A stretch of DNA of 64,000 bases, taken from Anaerolineae bacterium (GTDB lineage: Bacteria; Chloroflexota; Anaerolineae; Aggregatilineales; UBA2796). A program made the translations under genes and the position numbers. A model generated the notes under the pieces. It was not told where the DNA came from, searched no databases, and saw only the letters and a list, made by a program, of their open reading frames with translations. The DNA lies in contig JAHBVJ010000031.1 in NCBI GenBank assembly GCA_019637615.1, forward strand, positions 40,830 through 104,829. Reading direction: 5' to 3'. Shown piece by piece: positions 20,734 to 28,720 of this stretch (positions are counted from its first letter, which is position 1; every line of letters begins with the position of its first letter).

Positions 20734-21051
20734 CTATTTTTTCTTGATGTTACGCGGGCGCATCGGGATATTCTGCGCGCTCATCGGGTCGGGGTCTTTG
20801 CCGACCAGCAGCGACACGAGGAAATATCCTATCGCCGTCATGATCAGCCACAGAATCACCGCCAGCGCAAAGAATGAGATGTTGTAATTGGCACCCGTCG
20901 ATTTCAAGGCTGCGCCCGCGCCCATGAAATTCTGATCGATAATGAGATTGGTCAGAAAATAGGCGACCACTGCCAGCCCAAGTGCCAGCAATAGCCCCGC
21001 GACGGGGACTAGCGGACTGCGCTTTTTCTCTTTGACTGCCTGCTTAACCAT
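20734..21051 (-). CDS. Small two-TM membrane protein
   Basis: A 105-residue protein with a basic N-terminus (MVKQAVKEKKRS), a first membrane segment (about residues 14-38), a short periplasmic loop, a second segment (about 58-83) and a basic tail ending IKKK. It has no catalytic motif and I do not recognise it. It is upstream of kynU on the same strand. Confidence 0.65.
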   Translation of the reverse strand: MVKQAVKEKKRSPLVPVAGLLLALGLAVVAYFLTNLIIDQNFMGAGAALKSTGANYNISFFALAVILWLIMTAIGYFLVSLLVGKDPDPMSAQNIPMRPRNIKKK

Positions 21052-21111
21052 AGCTGTATCCCTGCTTGAACCTCACCATACTATGCGAATTCATTGTACA
21101 TCGAATTCACA

Positions 21112-22551
21112 TTACGACTGTTCGGTTTTTGTGCTGGCTTCGGCGGCAAGTTCACTGGCTTTGGCGAAGGCGTCGAGAATCTTGTAGTAGCCCGTGCAGC
21201 GGCACAGATTACCCGTGATACTCTGCTCGATCTGCTCTTTGGTCGGGTGTGGATGTTCCTCCAGCAGTTTGGCACCAGCCATCAAGAATCCGGGCGTGCA
21301 ATAGCCACACTGCACCGCGCCCGCTTCCACGAAAGCCTGCTGGATCGGATGCAGCGTGCCTTCGTGCGCCAAGCCTTCCACCGTCACGATCTCCGCGCCG
21401 TGCGCACGCGGGGCGGGCACCATGCAGCTCATCACCGCCACCCCATCGAGGAAGACCGTACACGCGCCACATTCGCCTTCCGCACAGCCTTCTTTCGTCC
21501 CCGGCAGATGCGCATCTTCGCGCAGCAAACGGAGCAGAGTCTTGTCTTGTCCGCCGTTCAGCGTGATAGGAGTGCCGTTGATGGTCGTCTTGATCGGCTG
21601 CGTTTCCTGATCGTGGATCGAAGGCGGCGTAACCGTGTGCTGGTCACCCCACAACATGGCGGGATCGCTAGGCCACGCGCTACGCTCGGTGCCGTTTTGC
21701 AAGGCAGAGAGGGCGCGGTTCGTCAGTACGCGGATCATGGCGGATCGGTATTCCCCTGTGCTGCGGATGTCGTCAATCGGACGGGCGGCTTTGATGGCGA
21801 GTTTGCCCGCTTCCGCGATCACGCTCTCGGTCAGCGTTTTGCCGACCAGATAGGCTTCGGCCTCTGGCGCGTTGATGATGGTCGGTGCGACACAGCCAAA
21901 GGTCAAGGCGGCCTTGGTGATGGTATCCCCATCCATGCCGAGGATCGCGGCGATATTCACCACTGAGATGGCCTGTGCGCGCCGTAAGCCCAACTTGATG
22001 AACATCCCTCGCTCGTTGGCTGCCAGCACAGGAAATGTGATTTCGGTCAGCATTTCGTCCGGCTGCATCACGTTGCGGCGCACGCCTGTGTAGAATTCCT
22101 TGAGGGGGACAGTACGTTCACCGCGCACCGAGGCTAATACGACGCTGGCATTCAACGCCCACAGCGGCGTGATCGTGTCGTTGGCGGGGCTGGCGGTGAT
22201 CACATTGCCCGCCACCGTGCCACGATTGCGGATTTGTGGCGCGCCGACTTCCCACGCGGCCTGCGCGAGTGGCAGGGCGCGCTGCTGGATCAATGCGCTG
22301 CCCACCACCTGATTATGCGTCACCAACGCGCCGATGCGGATCGTGTCGCCGTCCAAACGAATTTCGGACAAGGCAGGAATGCGTGAAATATCGATCAGGG
22401 TATCGATGCCGGGGCGCTGTCCATGTTCGAGTTCGATGATGATGTCCGTCCCGCCCGCGACGAGGCGTGCATGGGAGGCATGTTCACTCAGCAATTGGAG
22501 TGCTTCGGGGATCGCGCTAACCGTGTGATAGTGTTTCCACAACGTGTGCAT
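21112..22551 (-). CDS. Fused FAD-binding and 2Fe-2S subunit of a molybdopterin dehydrogenase (xanthine dehydrogenase/CO dehydrogenase family)
   Basis: 479 residues. Residues about 1-290 are the FAD subunit (CoxM/XdhB type): RLVAGGTDIII, then NRGTVAGNVITASPANDT, then the C-terminal CO_deh_flav domain. A linker of about 25 residues leads to a CoxS/XdhC-type 2Fe-2S subunit: a ferredoxin-like cluster with CAEGECGACTVF plus a later Cys, and a helical second cluster with QCGYCTPG and LCRCTGY. The usual gene order has these as separate proteins beside the large molybdopterin subunit; here they are one polypeptide and no large subunit is adjacent. It shares a 275-base intergenic region with the divergent PadR gene, whose operators may control both. 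Confidence 0.9.
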   Translation of the reverse strand: MHTLWKHYHTVSAIPEALQLLSEHASHARLVAGGTDIIIELEHGQRPGIDTLIDISRIPALSEIRLDGDTIRIGALVTHNQVVGSALIQQRALPLAQAAWEVGAPQIRNRGTVAGNVITASPANDTITPLWALNASVVLASVRGERTVPLKEFYTGVRRNVMQPDEMLTEITFPVLAANERGMFIKLGLRRAQAISVVNIAAILGMDGDTITKAALTFGCVAPTIINAPEAEAYLVGKTLTESVIAEAGKLAIKAARPIDDIRSTGEYRSAMIRVLTNRALSALQNGTERSAWPSDPAMLWGDQHTVTPPSIHDQETQPIKTTINGTPITLNGGQDKTLLRLLREDAHLPGTKEGCAEGECGACTVFLDGVAVMSCMVPAPRAHGAEIVTVEGLAHEGTLHPIQQAFVEAGAVQCGYCTPGFLMAGAKLLEEHPHPTKEQIEQSITGNLCRCTGYYKILDAFAKASELAAEASTKTEQS

Positions 22552-22740
22552 TGACGCCTACTTGGTTCATCCGTGTGCAATTTGTCCCATAGTGTAGCCA
22601 ATTCCGACGCGTGCGGGCAAGAAGAAAATACGTGTGTCGTTCATGTTGCACATCAACGGCTGGATCGACTGGAATCAAGGTTAGCACGTAGCACCGGAAA
22701 TTGAGAACGTTAGAAATGTGTAGATTCTTGAAAAGACTAC

Positions 22741-22805
22741 TTGACGATATATCGTTATCAACCTATATTTATATCACGATATATCGTTAACTGGAATATA
22801 TCGCT
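22741..22805. promoter_or_regulatory. Promoter with twin palindromic operators of the PadR regulator
   Basis: ACGATATATCGTTA occurs twice, at 22744-22757 and 22776-22789, 32 bases apart. A weaker half-like copy (ATATATCG) lies near 22796-22803. A promoter can be read as TTGACG (22741-22746) and TATATT (22764-22769) with 17-base spacing. The first palindrome therefore lies in the spacer and the second at the start site, ideal for repression. The region could also serve the divergent dehydrogenase gene. Confidence 0.75.
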
Positions 22806-22826
22806 ACCAATGTACAGGAGTACACA

Positions 22827-23435
22827 ATGCATTTCCCCAAATTTCACGATCATGAGCACTTTGCCAGAGGTGGCAGGCGCGGTGGCCCATTCGGGCGGCA
22901 CGGGTTCGATGAGGGCGACGGTGGGCGTCAGCGCCAACCACGCGGCGACATCAAGTTCGTCCTGCTGGAAATGCTGGCTGAAGAGCCACATCACGGCTAC
23001 GAACTGATCAAGCTGCTGGAGGAGCGTTCCGGCGGGTTCTACCGTCCTAGCCCCGGCATGATCTACCCGACTTTGCAACTGCTGGAAGAAGAAGGCAGCG
23101 TGACCAGCCAACTGGTGAACGACAAGCGCGTGTATACGATCACGGACGCGGGTCGCAAGCTGCTGGCGGAACAAGAAGCCCTGCGTAACCAAGAAGCGAT
23201 GGGTCGCCATCATGGTCGCCACGAGCGTGGGTTCGGCGGGTTCGGGCGCGGCTTCGGGCCAGCACCACATCTCTTGGAACTGCGTTCAAGTTCAGCGGCG
23301 TTGATGGAAAGCGTGATGCAAGTCGCGCGCTACGGCACGCCAGAACAGGTCGCCGCTGTGAAAGCGCTGCTGAGTAAGGCCAATCAGGACGTCCACACGA
23401 TTCTGGCGAACCCCGAAAAGCCCAAGAATGTCTAG
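22827..23435 (+). CDS. PadR family regulator with His/Gly-rich N-terminus (YqjI-like)
   Basis: A 202-residue protein. Residues 1-40 are rich in His, Gly, Arg and Phe (HDHEHFARGGRRGGPFGRHG). They are followed by the PadR winged helix (FVLLEMLAEEPHHGYELIKLLEE, then SPGMIYPTLQLLEEEG) and a wing ending KRVYTITDAGRKLL. A second His-rich linker (MGRHHGRHERG) leads to a C-terminal dimerisation helix. The His-rich extension and layout recall E. coli YqjI, a nickel-responsive repressor, so metal sensing is a reasonable inference. Autoregulation is suggested by the palindromes overlapping its promoter. Confidence 0.85.
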   Translation: MHFPKFHDHEHFARGGRRGGPFGRHGFDEGDGGRQRQPRGDIKFVLLEMLAEEPHHGYELIKLLEERSGGFYRPSPGMIYPTLQLLEEEGSVTSQLVNDKRVYTITDAGRKLLAEQEALRNQEAMGRHHGRHERGFGGFGRGFGPAPHLLELRSSSAALMESVMQVARYGTPEQVAAVKALLSKANQDVHTILANPEKPKNV

Positions 23436-23492
23436 CTCACCCTCAACCCGCCTCCAACCAGCGCTGTGGCGGCGGGACTGACCTAACGCGGA

Positions 23493-24428
23493 TCAGGGGA
23501 GCGCTTGGACGTGCAGCGTCCCCTCGGCGCTGATCAAGGCGTAGCGCGTTCCATCGGGGCTGAAGGCGACTACGCGCACGCGATCCGGCAAGGTATCGAT
23601 CAGAATCTTGCCTTCGCGCGTACCCTGCGTCCACTGGCGGATGGTGTGATCCCAACTGGCGCTGAGGAGTGTGCCATCAGGCCGCCACGCCAGCGCGATG
23701 ATGCGATCCGTATGCCCCGTGTAGCCGCCGAGTGAACTACCATTCGGCTTGCCCAAGCGGATCGATTTGTCCGCGCCCGCTGTGGCATACAATGACCCAT
23801 CCGCGTTCCACGCCACAGCGTACACCGCCCGCGTGTGATACTGCGGCGTTGGCAGCACTTCCCACGACTTTTCCTGCCACAACCAGACGGCGTTATCCGC
23901 GCCGCCGCTGAGGATACGCGAACTCCGGTCGCCCCACGCCAGCGCGTACACCCGATCCCGATGCTTGGTCATGCTGGCGATCTGGTCAGTATCCGCCCAC
24001 ACGCGCACCGTGAGATCATCGCCCGCCGTTGCCAGCAAGCGGTTATTCACGCCCCACGCGATGGCGTTGACCGCGCCGATGTGCCCGTGCAGCGTATACC
24101 GCACCGAACTATCCGCGACATCCCACACGCGCACGAGGCCATCGTAGCGCCCCGCCGCCAACTGCGATCCGTCGTTGTTCCACGCCAGCGCGCTAATATC
24201 TGCGCGCGAATCGGGCAGTTGACCGCTGATGGCGAGGTCGGGTGTATACAGCGTCACTCCGTCCGAGCCACCCACCGCCAACAGCGTGCCATCGGGACTC
24301 CACGCCAGCGCGGTCGCCGCCGGATTTACTTCCGCGCGGCTGGTCATGGGCAGACTCAAGGCCAGTAGACACACGGCGAATAACAGGTTTCTAAACGCTC
24401 TCGGTACGTTTATCATCAGACTCCTCAT
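23493..24428 (-). CDS. Secreted WD40 seven-bladed propeller protein
   Basis: 311 residues. A hydrophobic signal peptide covers about residues 10-32 (LLFAVCLLALSLPMTSRAE). Seven WD40-like units follow, each with an A(W/F)-x-x-(D/N)-G start and a G-x-D strand (WSPDGTLLAVGGSDG, WNNDGSQLAAGRYDG and so on, up to FSPDGTRYALISAEG). Seven units make one complete propeller, so this is a single-domain extracytoplasmic scaffold rather than an enzyme. The start could be Met at 24428 or the internal Met four codons later. It is divergent from the esterase-CapA fusion gene. Confidence 0.87.
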   Translation of the reverse strand: MRSLMINVPRAFRNLLFAVCLLALSLPMTSRAEVNPAATALAWSPDGTLLAVGGSDGVTLYTPDLAISGQLPDSRADISALAWNNDGSQLAAGRYDGLVRVWDVADSSVRYTLHGHIGAVNAIAWGVNNRLLATAGDDLTVRVWADTDQIASMTKHRDRVYALAWGDRSSRILSGGADNAVWLWQEKSWEVLPTPQYHTRAVYAVAWNADGSLYATAGADKSIRLGKPNGSSLGGYTGHTDRIIALAWRPDGTLLSASWDHTIRQWTQGTREGKILIDTLPDRVRVVAFSPDGTRYALISAEGTLHVQALP

Positions 24429-24481
24429 CGGGCGCTATAATCTCGGCAGCCCAAATTGTTATTGTTGTGAGAAGGTTTATC

Positions 24482-26650
24482 GTGAGTCGTTATCTCATTC
24501 GCGCGCTGATTGTACTGCTCATTCTCGCGCTTGGCCTTCCTGCGTTGGGGAATGGTCAGCCTGCCGCCGCGCAAGCCGCCCCGTCGTGCTCCACGCAAGG
24601 CACGGTGCGGCACGCCACCTATGCCAGCGCCATCATGCGCCAGCAGATGCAATATACCATCTATTTGCCGCCCTGTTATGCCCAGTCCACCGATGTGTAT
24701 CCCGTCATCTACCTGATGCACGGGTCGAACTCCGATGACAGCCTGTGGATCGAATTGGGCATCGCGGACGCGCTCGATCAGGGCATTGCGGCGGGCACAC
24801 TGCCGCCGATGATCGTGGTGCTGCCCAACGGCGATTGGATCGCCAATAAAAATCGCTTCGACAATATCTCGTGGTCGAACGTGTTCCTGACCGAACTGAT
24901 GCCGAGCGTGGAAAAAGCCTACCGCATCGATGCGCGGCGCGAACGGCGTGCCATCGGCGGGATTTCACGCGGGGGGTTCTGGGCGTTCAACATCGCTTAC
25001 CGCCATCCTGACCTGTTCAGCGTGGTCGGCGGTCACAGCGCCTATTTCGCGCTGGAAAACGCACCCAACGCCTACAACCCGCTGTACCTCGCCCGCGATC
25101 AGAAGGGCATCGACGTTCTGCGCATCGGTTTGGATCGCGGTAAGAACGACTACGCCTTCTGGGGCTTAGATTTGATGCATAAGTGGCTGACACAGCGCAA
25201 GATCGAGCACAGCTACACGGTGTATCCGGTCGGGGAGCACGATAACAACTACTGGTCATCGCACGTAGCGGAGTATCTCGCTTTCTACGCTGCCGATTGG
25301 CCTAATCCGGCAGCGGTGGGCGGTATAGCCAAGCCGCGAATGCGCCGCGCGGATGAGGTGTCGAACACACTGTTTGTGCCCGCCGTGGCCTTCCCCAGTT
25401 TGCAGGCTAATTTACCGCTCGCGCAGTTGAATGCCGTCCTGAACGGCGGTGATGACGCGGCGCTGGTGCTCGATCAGCCTACGGCAGATGCACTCAAAGC
25501 GTTGGGCGTCAAGCTGTCGCCCAAGCAGCGCATCGTCGCCGCCGACGAACTGGAAAAAACGCTGTGGCGCGAACCAAACAACTACACGCTACTCGGCTTT
25601 GATCAGTTGACGCCGCGCTTCCGAATGCTGCGCGTGGATGAATCGCTGCCCGTCGATTGGGTGCAGGACGATCCATTTTCGTATCCGCTGGCCTTCACCA
25701 GCACCGCGCCGAATTACGATCCGAAGGTGCTGACCCGCTTCCTGATGAGCGGCGTCACGGCGATCACACGCGGGACGATGGACGCTTTCGATGCCAACGA
25801 TGTGCAGTGGGCGGGCGAGGCCATCCGCCCCTTCACTACGCGCGCCGATTTCTTCCACATCAGCAACGAAGTCTCGTTCCATGAGACCTGTTCACAGCAA
25901 GCCCGCGCCGAAGAAAAAGCCGTCGGGCCGTTCTGCTCGAAAGCCTACTCGTTCGACTTGCTGCCTTACATCGGCGTGGACATCGTGGAGCTGACGGGCA
26001 ACCACAACCTCGATTTCGGCGTGCAGCCGTACCTCGATACGCTCAAACTGTATCAGGATCACAAGCTGCTGACCGTCGGCGGTGGGGTGAATTTGGACGC
26101 CGCGCGCCAACCGCTGATCGTGGAGCACAACGGTGTCAAGATCGGCATGTTGGCGTGCAATTGGGCAGGGCCGCAATGGGCGCTGGCGACGGAGACGACT
26201 CCCGGCGCGGCATGGTGTGACCGCGACTGGCTGAAAGCCGCCGTGATAAAGCTCCGCGCACAGGTGGATTTCCTGATCGTCAGCGTGCAGTACAAAGAAA
26301 CCGACCAGATTAGGCCGCCTAATCAGCAGCAGATCGATTTCCACGATCTCGCGGAATGGGGCGCGGATTTCGTGATGGGGTCACAGGCGCACCTGACGCA
26401 AGCCTTCCAATTCTATCCGCTGTCGTCGGGCGGCGAAGCCTTCATCCATTACGGCCCCGGCAACCTGTTCTTCGACCAGACCTACATTCAGAAGCGCTTT
26501 TTCATGGACGAGCTGTTCATCTATCGCGGCAAGCTGCTGACGGTCAACCTGTACGCGGGCATCACCGATGAACAGGGTCGCCCGCGCCTGATGGAAGACA
26601 AGGAGCGTACCTTCTTCATGCGCACCATCTTCCGCGAAAGTTTCTTTTGA
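24482..26650 (+). CDS. Secreted fusion of a feruloyl-esterase-like hydrolase and a CapA-type domain
   Basis: About 722 residues. A signal peptide (ALIVLLILALGLPALG) is followed by an alpha/beta-hydrolase of the esterase D/PHB-depolymerase type (about 40-285): YPVIYLMHGSN, the nucleophile elbow GGISRGGFW and a His in the GEHDNNYW segment. After a linker comes a CapA (poly-gamma-glutamate biosynthesis) metallophosphatase-like domain (about 400-715): VELTGNHNLDFG, GMLACNW, VSVQYKE, MGSQAHLTQ and YGPGNLFFDQ. GTG at 24482 is chosen because GAAGG lies 7 bases upstream. CapA domains normally stand alone. The fusion suggests one secreted protein acting on an ester-linked or amide-linked envelope polymer; the substrate is not known. 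Confidence 0.85.
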   Translation: MSRYLIRALIVLLILALGLPALGNGQPAAAQAAPSCSTQGTVRHATYASAIMRQQMQYTIYLPPCYAQSTDVYPVIYLMHGSNSDDSLWIELGIADALDQGIAAGTLPPMIVVLPNGDWIANKNRFDNISWSNVFLTELMPSVEKAYRIDARRERRAIGGISRGGFWAFNIAYRHPDLFSVVGGHSAYFALENAPNAYNPLYLARDQKGIDVLRIGLDRGKNDYAFWGLDLMHKWLTQRKIEHSYTVYPVGEHDNNYWSSHVAEYLAFYAADWPNPAAVGGIAKPRMRRADEVSNTLFVPAVAFPSLQANLPLAQLNAVLNGGDDAALVLDQPTADALKALGVKLSPKQRIVAADELEKTLWREPNNYTLLGFDQLTPRFRMLRVDESLPVDWVQDDPFSYPLAFTSTAPNYDPKVLTRFLMSGVTAITRGTMDAFDANDVQWAGEAIRPFTTRADFFHISNEVSFHETCSQQARAEEKAVGPFCSKAYSFDLLPYIGVDIVELTGNHNLDFGVQPYLDTLKLYQDHKLLTVGGGVNLDAARQPLIVEHNGVKIGMLACNWAGPQWALATETTPGAAWCDRDWLKAAVIKLRAQVDFLIVSVQYKETDQIRPPNQQQIDFHDLAEWGADFVMGSQAHLTQAFQFYPLSSGGEAFIHYGPGNLFFDQTYIQKRFFMDELFIYRGKLLTVNLYAGITDEQGRPRLMEDKERTFFMRTIFRESFF

Positions 26651-26688
26651 TGATCGGTGAGCCTGACGCCGCCTTGTGCCTATTGGTT

Positions 26689-26828
26689 CCCCTCTCCGCT
26701 TCGCAAAGAGGGGGTTATGGTAAAGATAGCCGAATGAAATATGCCCTGCGGGGGAATGCATCCGTACCGAGGTTTTATGCGGTGGAAGTTGATAGCCTCG
26801 GACTTCAGCTTATTCGGTGGACTTCAGC
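26689..26828. repeat. Hairpin and repeat-rich intergenic element
   Basis: A hairpin CCCCTCT/AGAGGGG (26689-26713) follows the esterase-CapA gene and may terminate it. Next, CCGAGG (26767-26772) pairs with CCTCGG (26796-26801). GGACTTCAGC then occurs twice in direct order (26800-26809 and 26819-26828), with a further CTTCAG at 26837. The pattern is reminiscent of the palindrome cluster near 7.2-7.4 kb and looks like a degenerate dispersed repeat. Confidence 0.45.
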
Positions 26829-26838
26829 CCGATAGGCT

Positions 26839-27414
26839 TCAGTGCATGGAACTTTCCAGCGCATAGAACTGCTCAGCGATCTGCTGGGCACTCAGTTGGC
26901 CGGGCGATTCGAGCCACCACGTAAGGACTTGGAGTGTTGCGCCTGCCAGAAATTGCGCTGTAACAGCGGTAGGCGCAGCACTGCTGGCAGGCGTCAAGCC
27001 ACTATCAATGTCATCTTGAATGAATCGAGCCAGATAGTTCGCCAACTTTCGGAATAACCCGATGTGCCCCCCATCGCCTAGCATGATGGAAAGCAGTGCC
27101 CGATGCTGTCCGGCGTATTCGAAGACGCGGACGAGCTTGCGGAAATGCCACTCTTGGTATGCAGAGGTCATCTCAGATCGCAATGACTGGTTTAACTCCT
27201 GAATGCTTTCCTCCAGAATCGCCCAGATCACATCATCCTTGTCTCGAAAATACAAATAAAACGTGGCGCGCGCCACGTCGATACGGTCAGTAATGTCTTG
27301 TATCGTCAAGGCTTCGTAGCCTTTTTCCACGACCAGACTGGCAGTGGCGGCCTTGATCTGGTCGCGCATTCGCTTTTTACGACGCTCATATCGACTGGGA
27401 TTTTCGGGTTCCAT
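26839..27414 (-). CDS. TetR/AcrR family transcriptional regulator
   Basis: About 191 residues from ATG at 27414, which has GGAAG about 10 bases upstream; the longest frame starts at 27438. The N-terminal helix-turn-helix is clear: IKAATASLVVEKGYEALTIQDITDRIDVARATFYLYFRDKDDVIW. The C-terminal ligand domain is helical and not assignable. It is divergent from an epimerase gene and shares an intergenic region with a TAATGTCAT-type half-site, so it probably represses itself and that gene. Confidence 0.9.
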   Translation of the reverse strand: MEPENPSRYERRKKRMRDQIKAATASLVVEKGYEALTIQDITDRIDVARATFYLYFRDKDDVIWAILEESIQELNQSLRSEMTSAYQEWHFRKLVRVFEYAGQHRALLSIMLGDGGHIGLFRKLANYLARFIQDDIDSGLTPASSAAPTAVTAQFLAGATLQVLTWWLESPGQLSAQQIAEQFYALESSMH

Positions 27415-27508
27415 ATCCGCTTCCATTTCCGTCCGCATGGCTGACGGGCGTCAGTGACTGACGACCCTTTCAAGCTGGCAATTGACGCAGATAACAGTCT
27501 GTTATTAA

Positions 27509-27518
27509 ATGACATTAT
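27509..27518. promoter_or_regulatory. Candidate TetR half-site between tetR-like and epimerase genes
   Basis: ATGACATTAT lies 30 bases before the epimerase start. The same ten bases recur at 28649-28658 as one arm of a long palindrome downstream of the epimerase gene. Confidence 0.45.
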
Positions 27519-27547
27519 ATCAGATATTTGAATAAAGGCGACTCGCG

Positions 27548-28513
27548 ATGAAAATTTTCGTCACCGGCGGCTCAGGGTTTGTGGGCAAGCATTTGATCCC
27601 ATATCTGGTCGAGCGCGGACACACTGTCATTGCAATGGGGCGTTCTGCTGGCGCATCAGATTCACTACGAAAGTTGGGTGCCCAACCTATCCAAGGTGAC
27701 TTGGAACAGTTCGATCAATCGCTCCAAGATGCGCTGACTGGCTGCGACATCGTGATCCATTTGGCGGCAGCCTTCCAGATGTGGGGTGACGAAGACTGGT
27801 TTTACCGTGTCAATGTGACCGGAACGCGAAAGCTGCTGGAGATGTCACAAAATGCCAACGTGAAGCGCTTCATCTACGTCAGCGCCGCCTCCGTGATTGC
27901 GGGCGGAATTCCTGCGCATCAGGTGGACGAAACCTATCGGCCTCCGCATTTGCCCGATGATGTGTATTCCAAGACCAAGGCACTTGCCGAAAAGTTGGTG
28001 ATTGACGCTAACAGTTCTGCCATGCAGACGATGGCGCTGCGTCCGCCACTGATCTGGGGAAAAGGGCATTTTATGCTCAACGCGGTTCGTCAAGCGGTTG
28101 CTAGGCATCAATGGGTTTGGATTGGCGGAGGCAGGCACAAGTTATCAACCATCCATGTCCTTAACTTATGCGAAGCGATCTGCGCGGCGATGCAATTTGG
28201 TCGTGGAGGCGAATGTTATTTCGTGACTGATGGCCCTGCCCACACAACCCGAACGTTTTTGAGCTACTGGTTAAGCGCTGAAGGCATCTCTTCCAATGGT
28301 CCTAATGTCCCGCGTTTCCTTGCCCTGAGCATGGCGCGCGTCGTTGAAACATGCTGGCGTTGGTTCAATCTGCATGGAGAGCCGCCGCTCACACCAGCGA
28401 TGGTTTACATGCTAGGCACCGAACTGACCGTTAACGACTCTAAAGCCCGTGCTCAGTTGCACTATCAGAATGTGGTGCCCGCGGACTTAGGCAGCTATAC
28501 GGGCCGAGCTTAA
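27548..28513 (+). CDS. NAD-dependent epimerase/dehydratase, 3-beta-HSD-like extended SDR
   Basis: 321 residues. It has the Rossmann motif FVTGGSGFVGKHL, VIHLAAAF, a VSAASV segment supplying the catalytic Ser and YSKTKALAEK supplying the Tyr-x-x-x-Lys pair, then LRPPLIWG. WIGGGRHKLSTIHVLNLCEAI fits the 3-beta-hydroxysteroid dehydrogenase/dihydroflavonol reductase branch. The enzyme oxidises or reduces a hydroxyl or keto group with NAD(P). Divergent from a TetR regulator, which suggests inducible expression. It is the third SDR-like gene of this type in the window, but not an obvious paralogue of the others. Confidence 0.88.
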   Translation: MKIFVTGGSGFVGKHLIPYLVERGHTVIAMGRSAGASDSLRKLGAQPIQGDLEQFDQSLQDALTGCDIVIHLAAAFQMWGDEDWFYRVNVTGTRKLLEMSQNANVKRFIYVSAASVIAGGIPAHQVDETYRPPHLPDDVYSKTKALAEKLVIDANSSAMQTMALRPPLIWGKGHFMLNAVRQAVARHQWVWIGGGRHKLSTIHVLNLCEAICAAMQFGRGGECYFVTDGPAHTTRTFLSYWLSAEGISSNGPNVPRFLALSMARVVETCWRWFNLHGEPPLTPAMVYMLGTELTVNDSKARAQLHYQNVVPADLGSYTGRA

Positions 28514-28629
28514 CCATCCCGCTCAAGGTTTTTATCGCGCACCTGTGCGTCCGCTCCTTGGAGCAGGCCATCGCCCTTGTCATCGAACATCTCAATAATC
28601 GCTGCGGGTTGTCCCTGTGATAATGTCAT
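28510..28629 (-). CDS. Possible 39-residue peptide, doubtful
   Basis: A short open frame starts at ATG 28629 inside the palindrome at 28619-28659 and ends at 28510. It encodes a 39-residue acidic peptide containing MFDDKGDGLLQGADAQV. It has no good ribosome-binding site. It could be a remnant of a longer gene or chance; I list it only because its codon choice looks coding. Confidence 0.2.
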   Translation of the reverse strand: MTLSQGQPAAIIEMFDDKGDGLLQGADAQVRDKNLERDG

Positions 28630-28659
28630 ATTAGGCACACGTCCAAATATGACATTATC
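28619..28659. repeat. Perfect 14-bp inverted repeat with TAATGTCAT half-sites
   Basis: GATAATGTCATATT (28619-28632) is perfectly repeated in inverted order as AATATGACATTATC (28646-28659) around a 13-base spacer. The right arm plus following bases (ATGACATTAT ... TGAATAA) also resembles the TetR-epimerase intergenic region at 27509-27533. This suggests a duplicated operator or promoter. Confidence 0.7.
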
Positions 28660-28720
28660 GAGGTCTGAATAAGCACCTGATCTCACGAATTCCGTGTCAG
28701 GCCACCATGTGACGTGGTGG

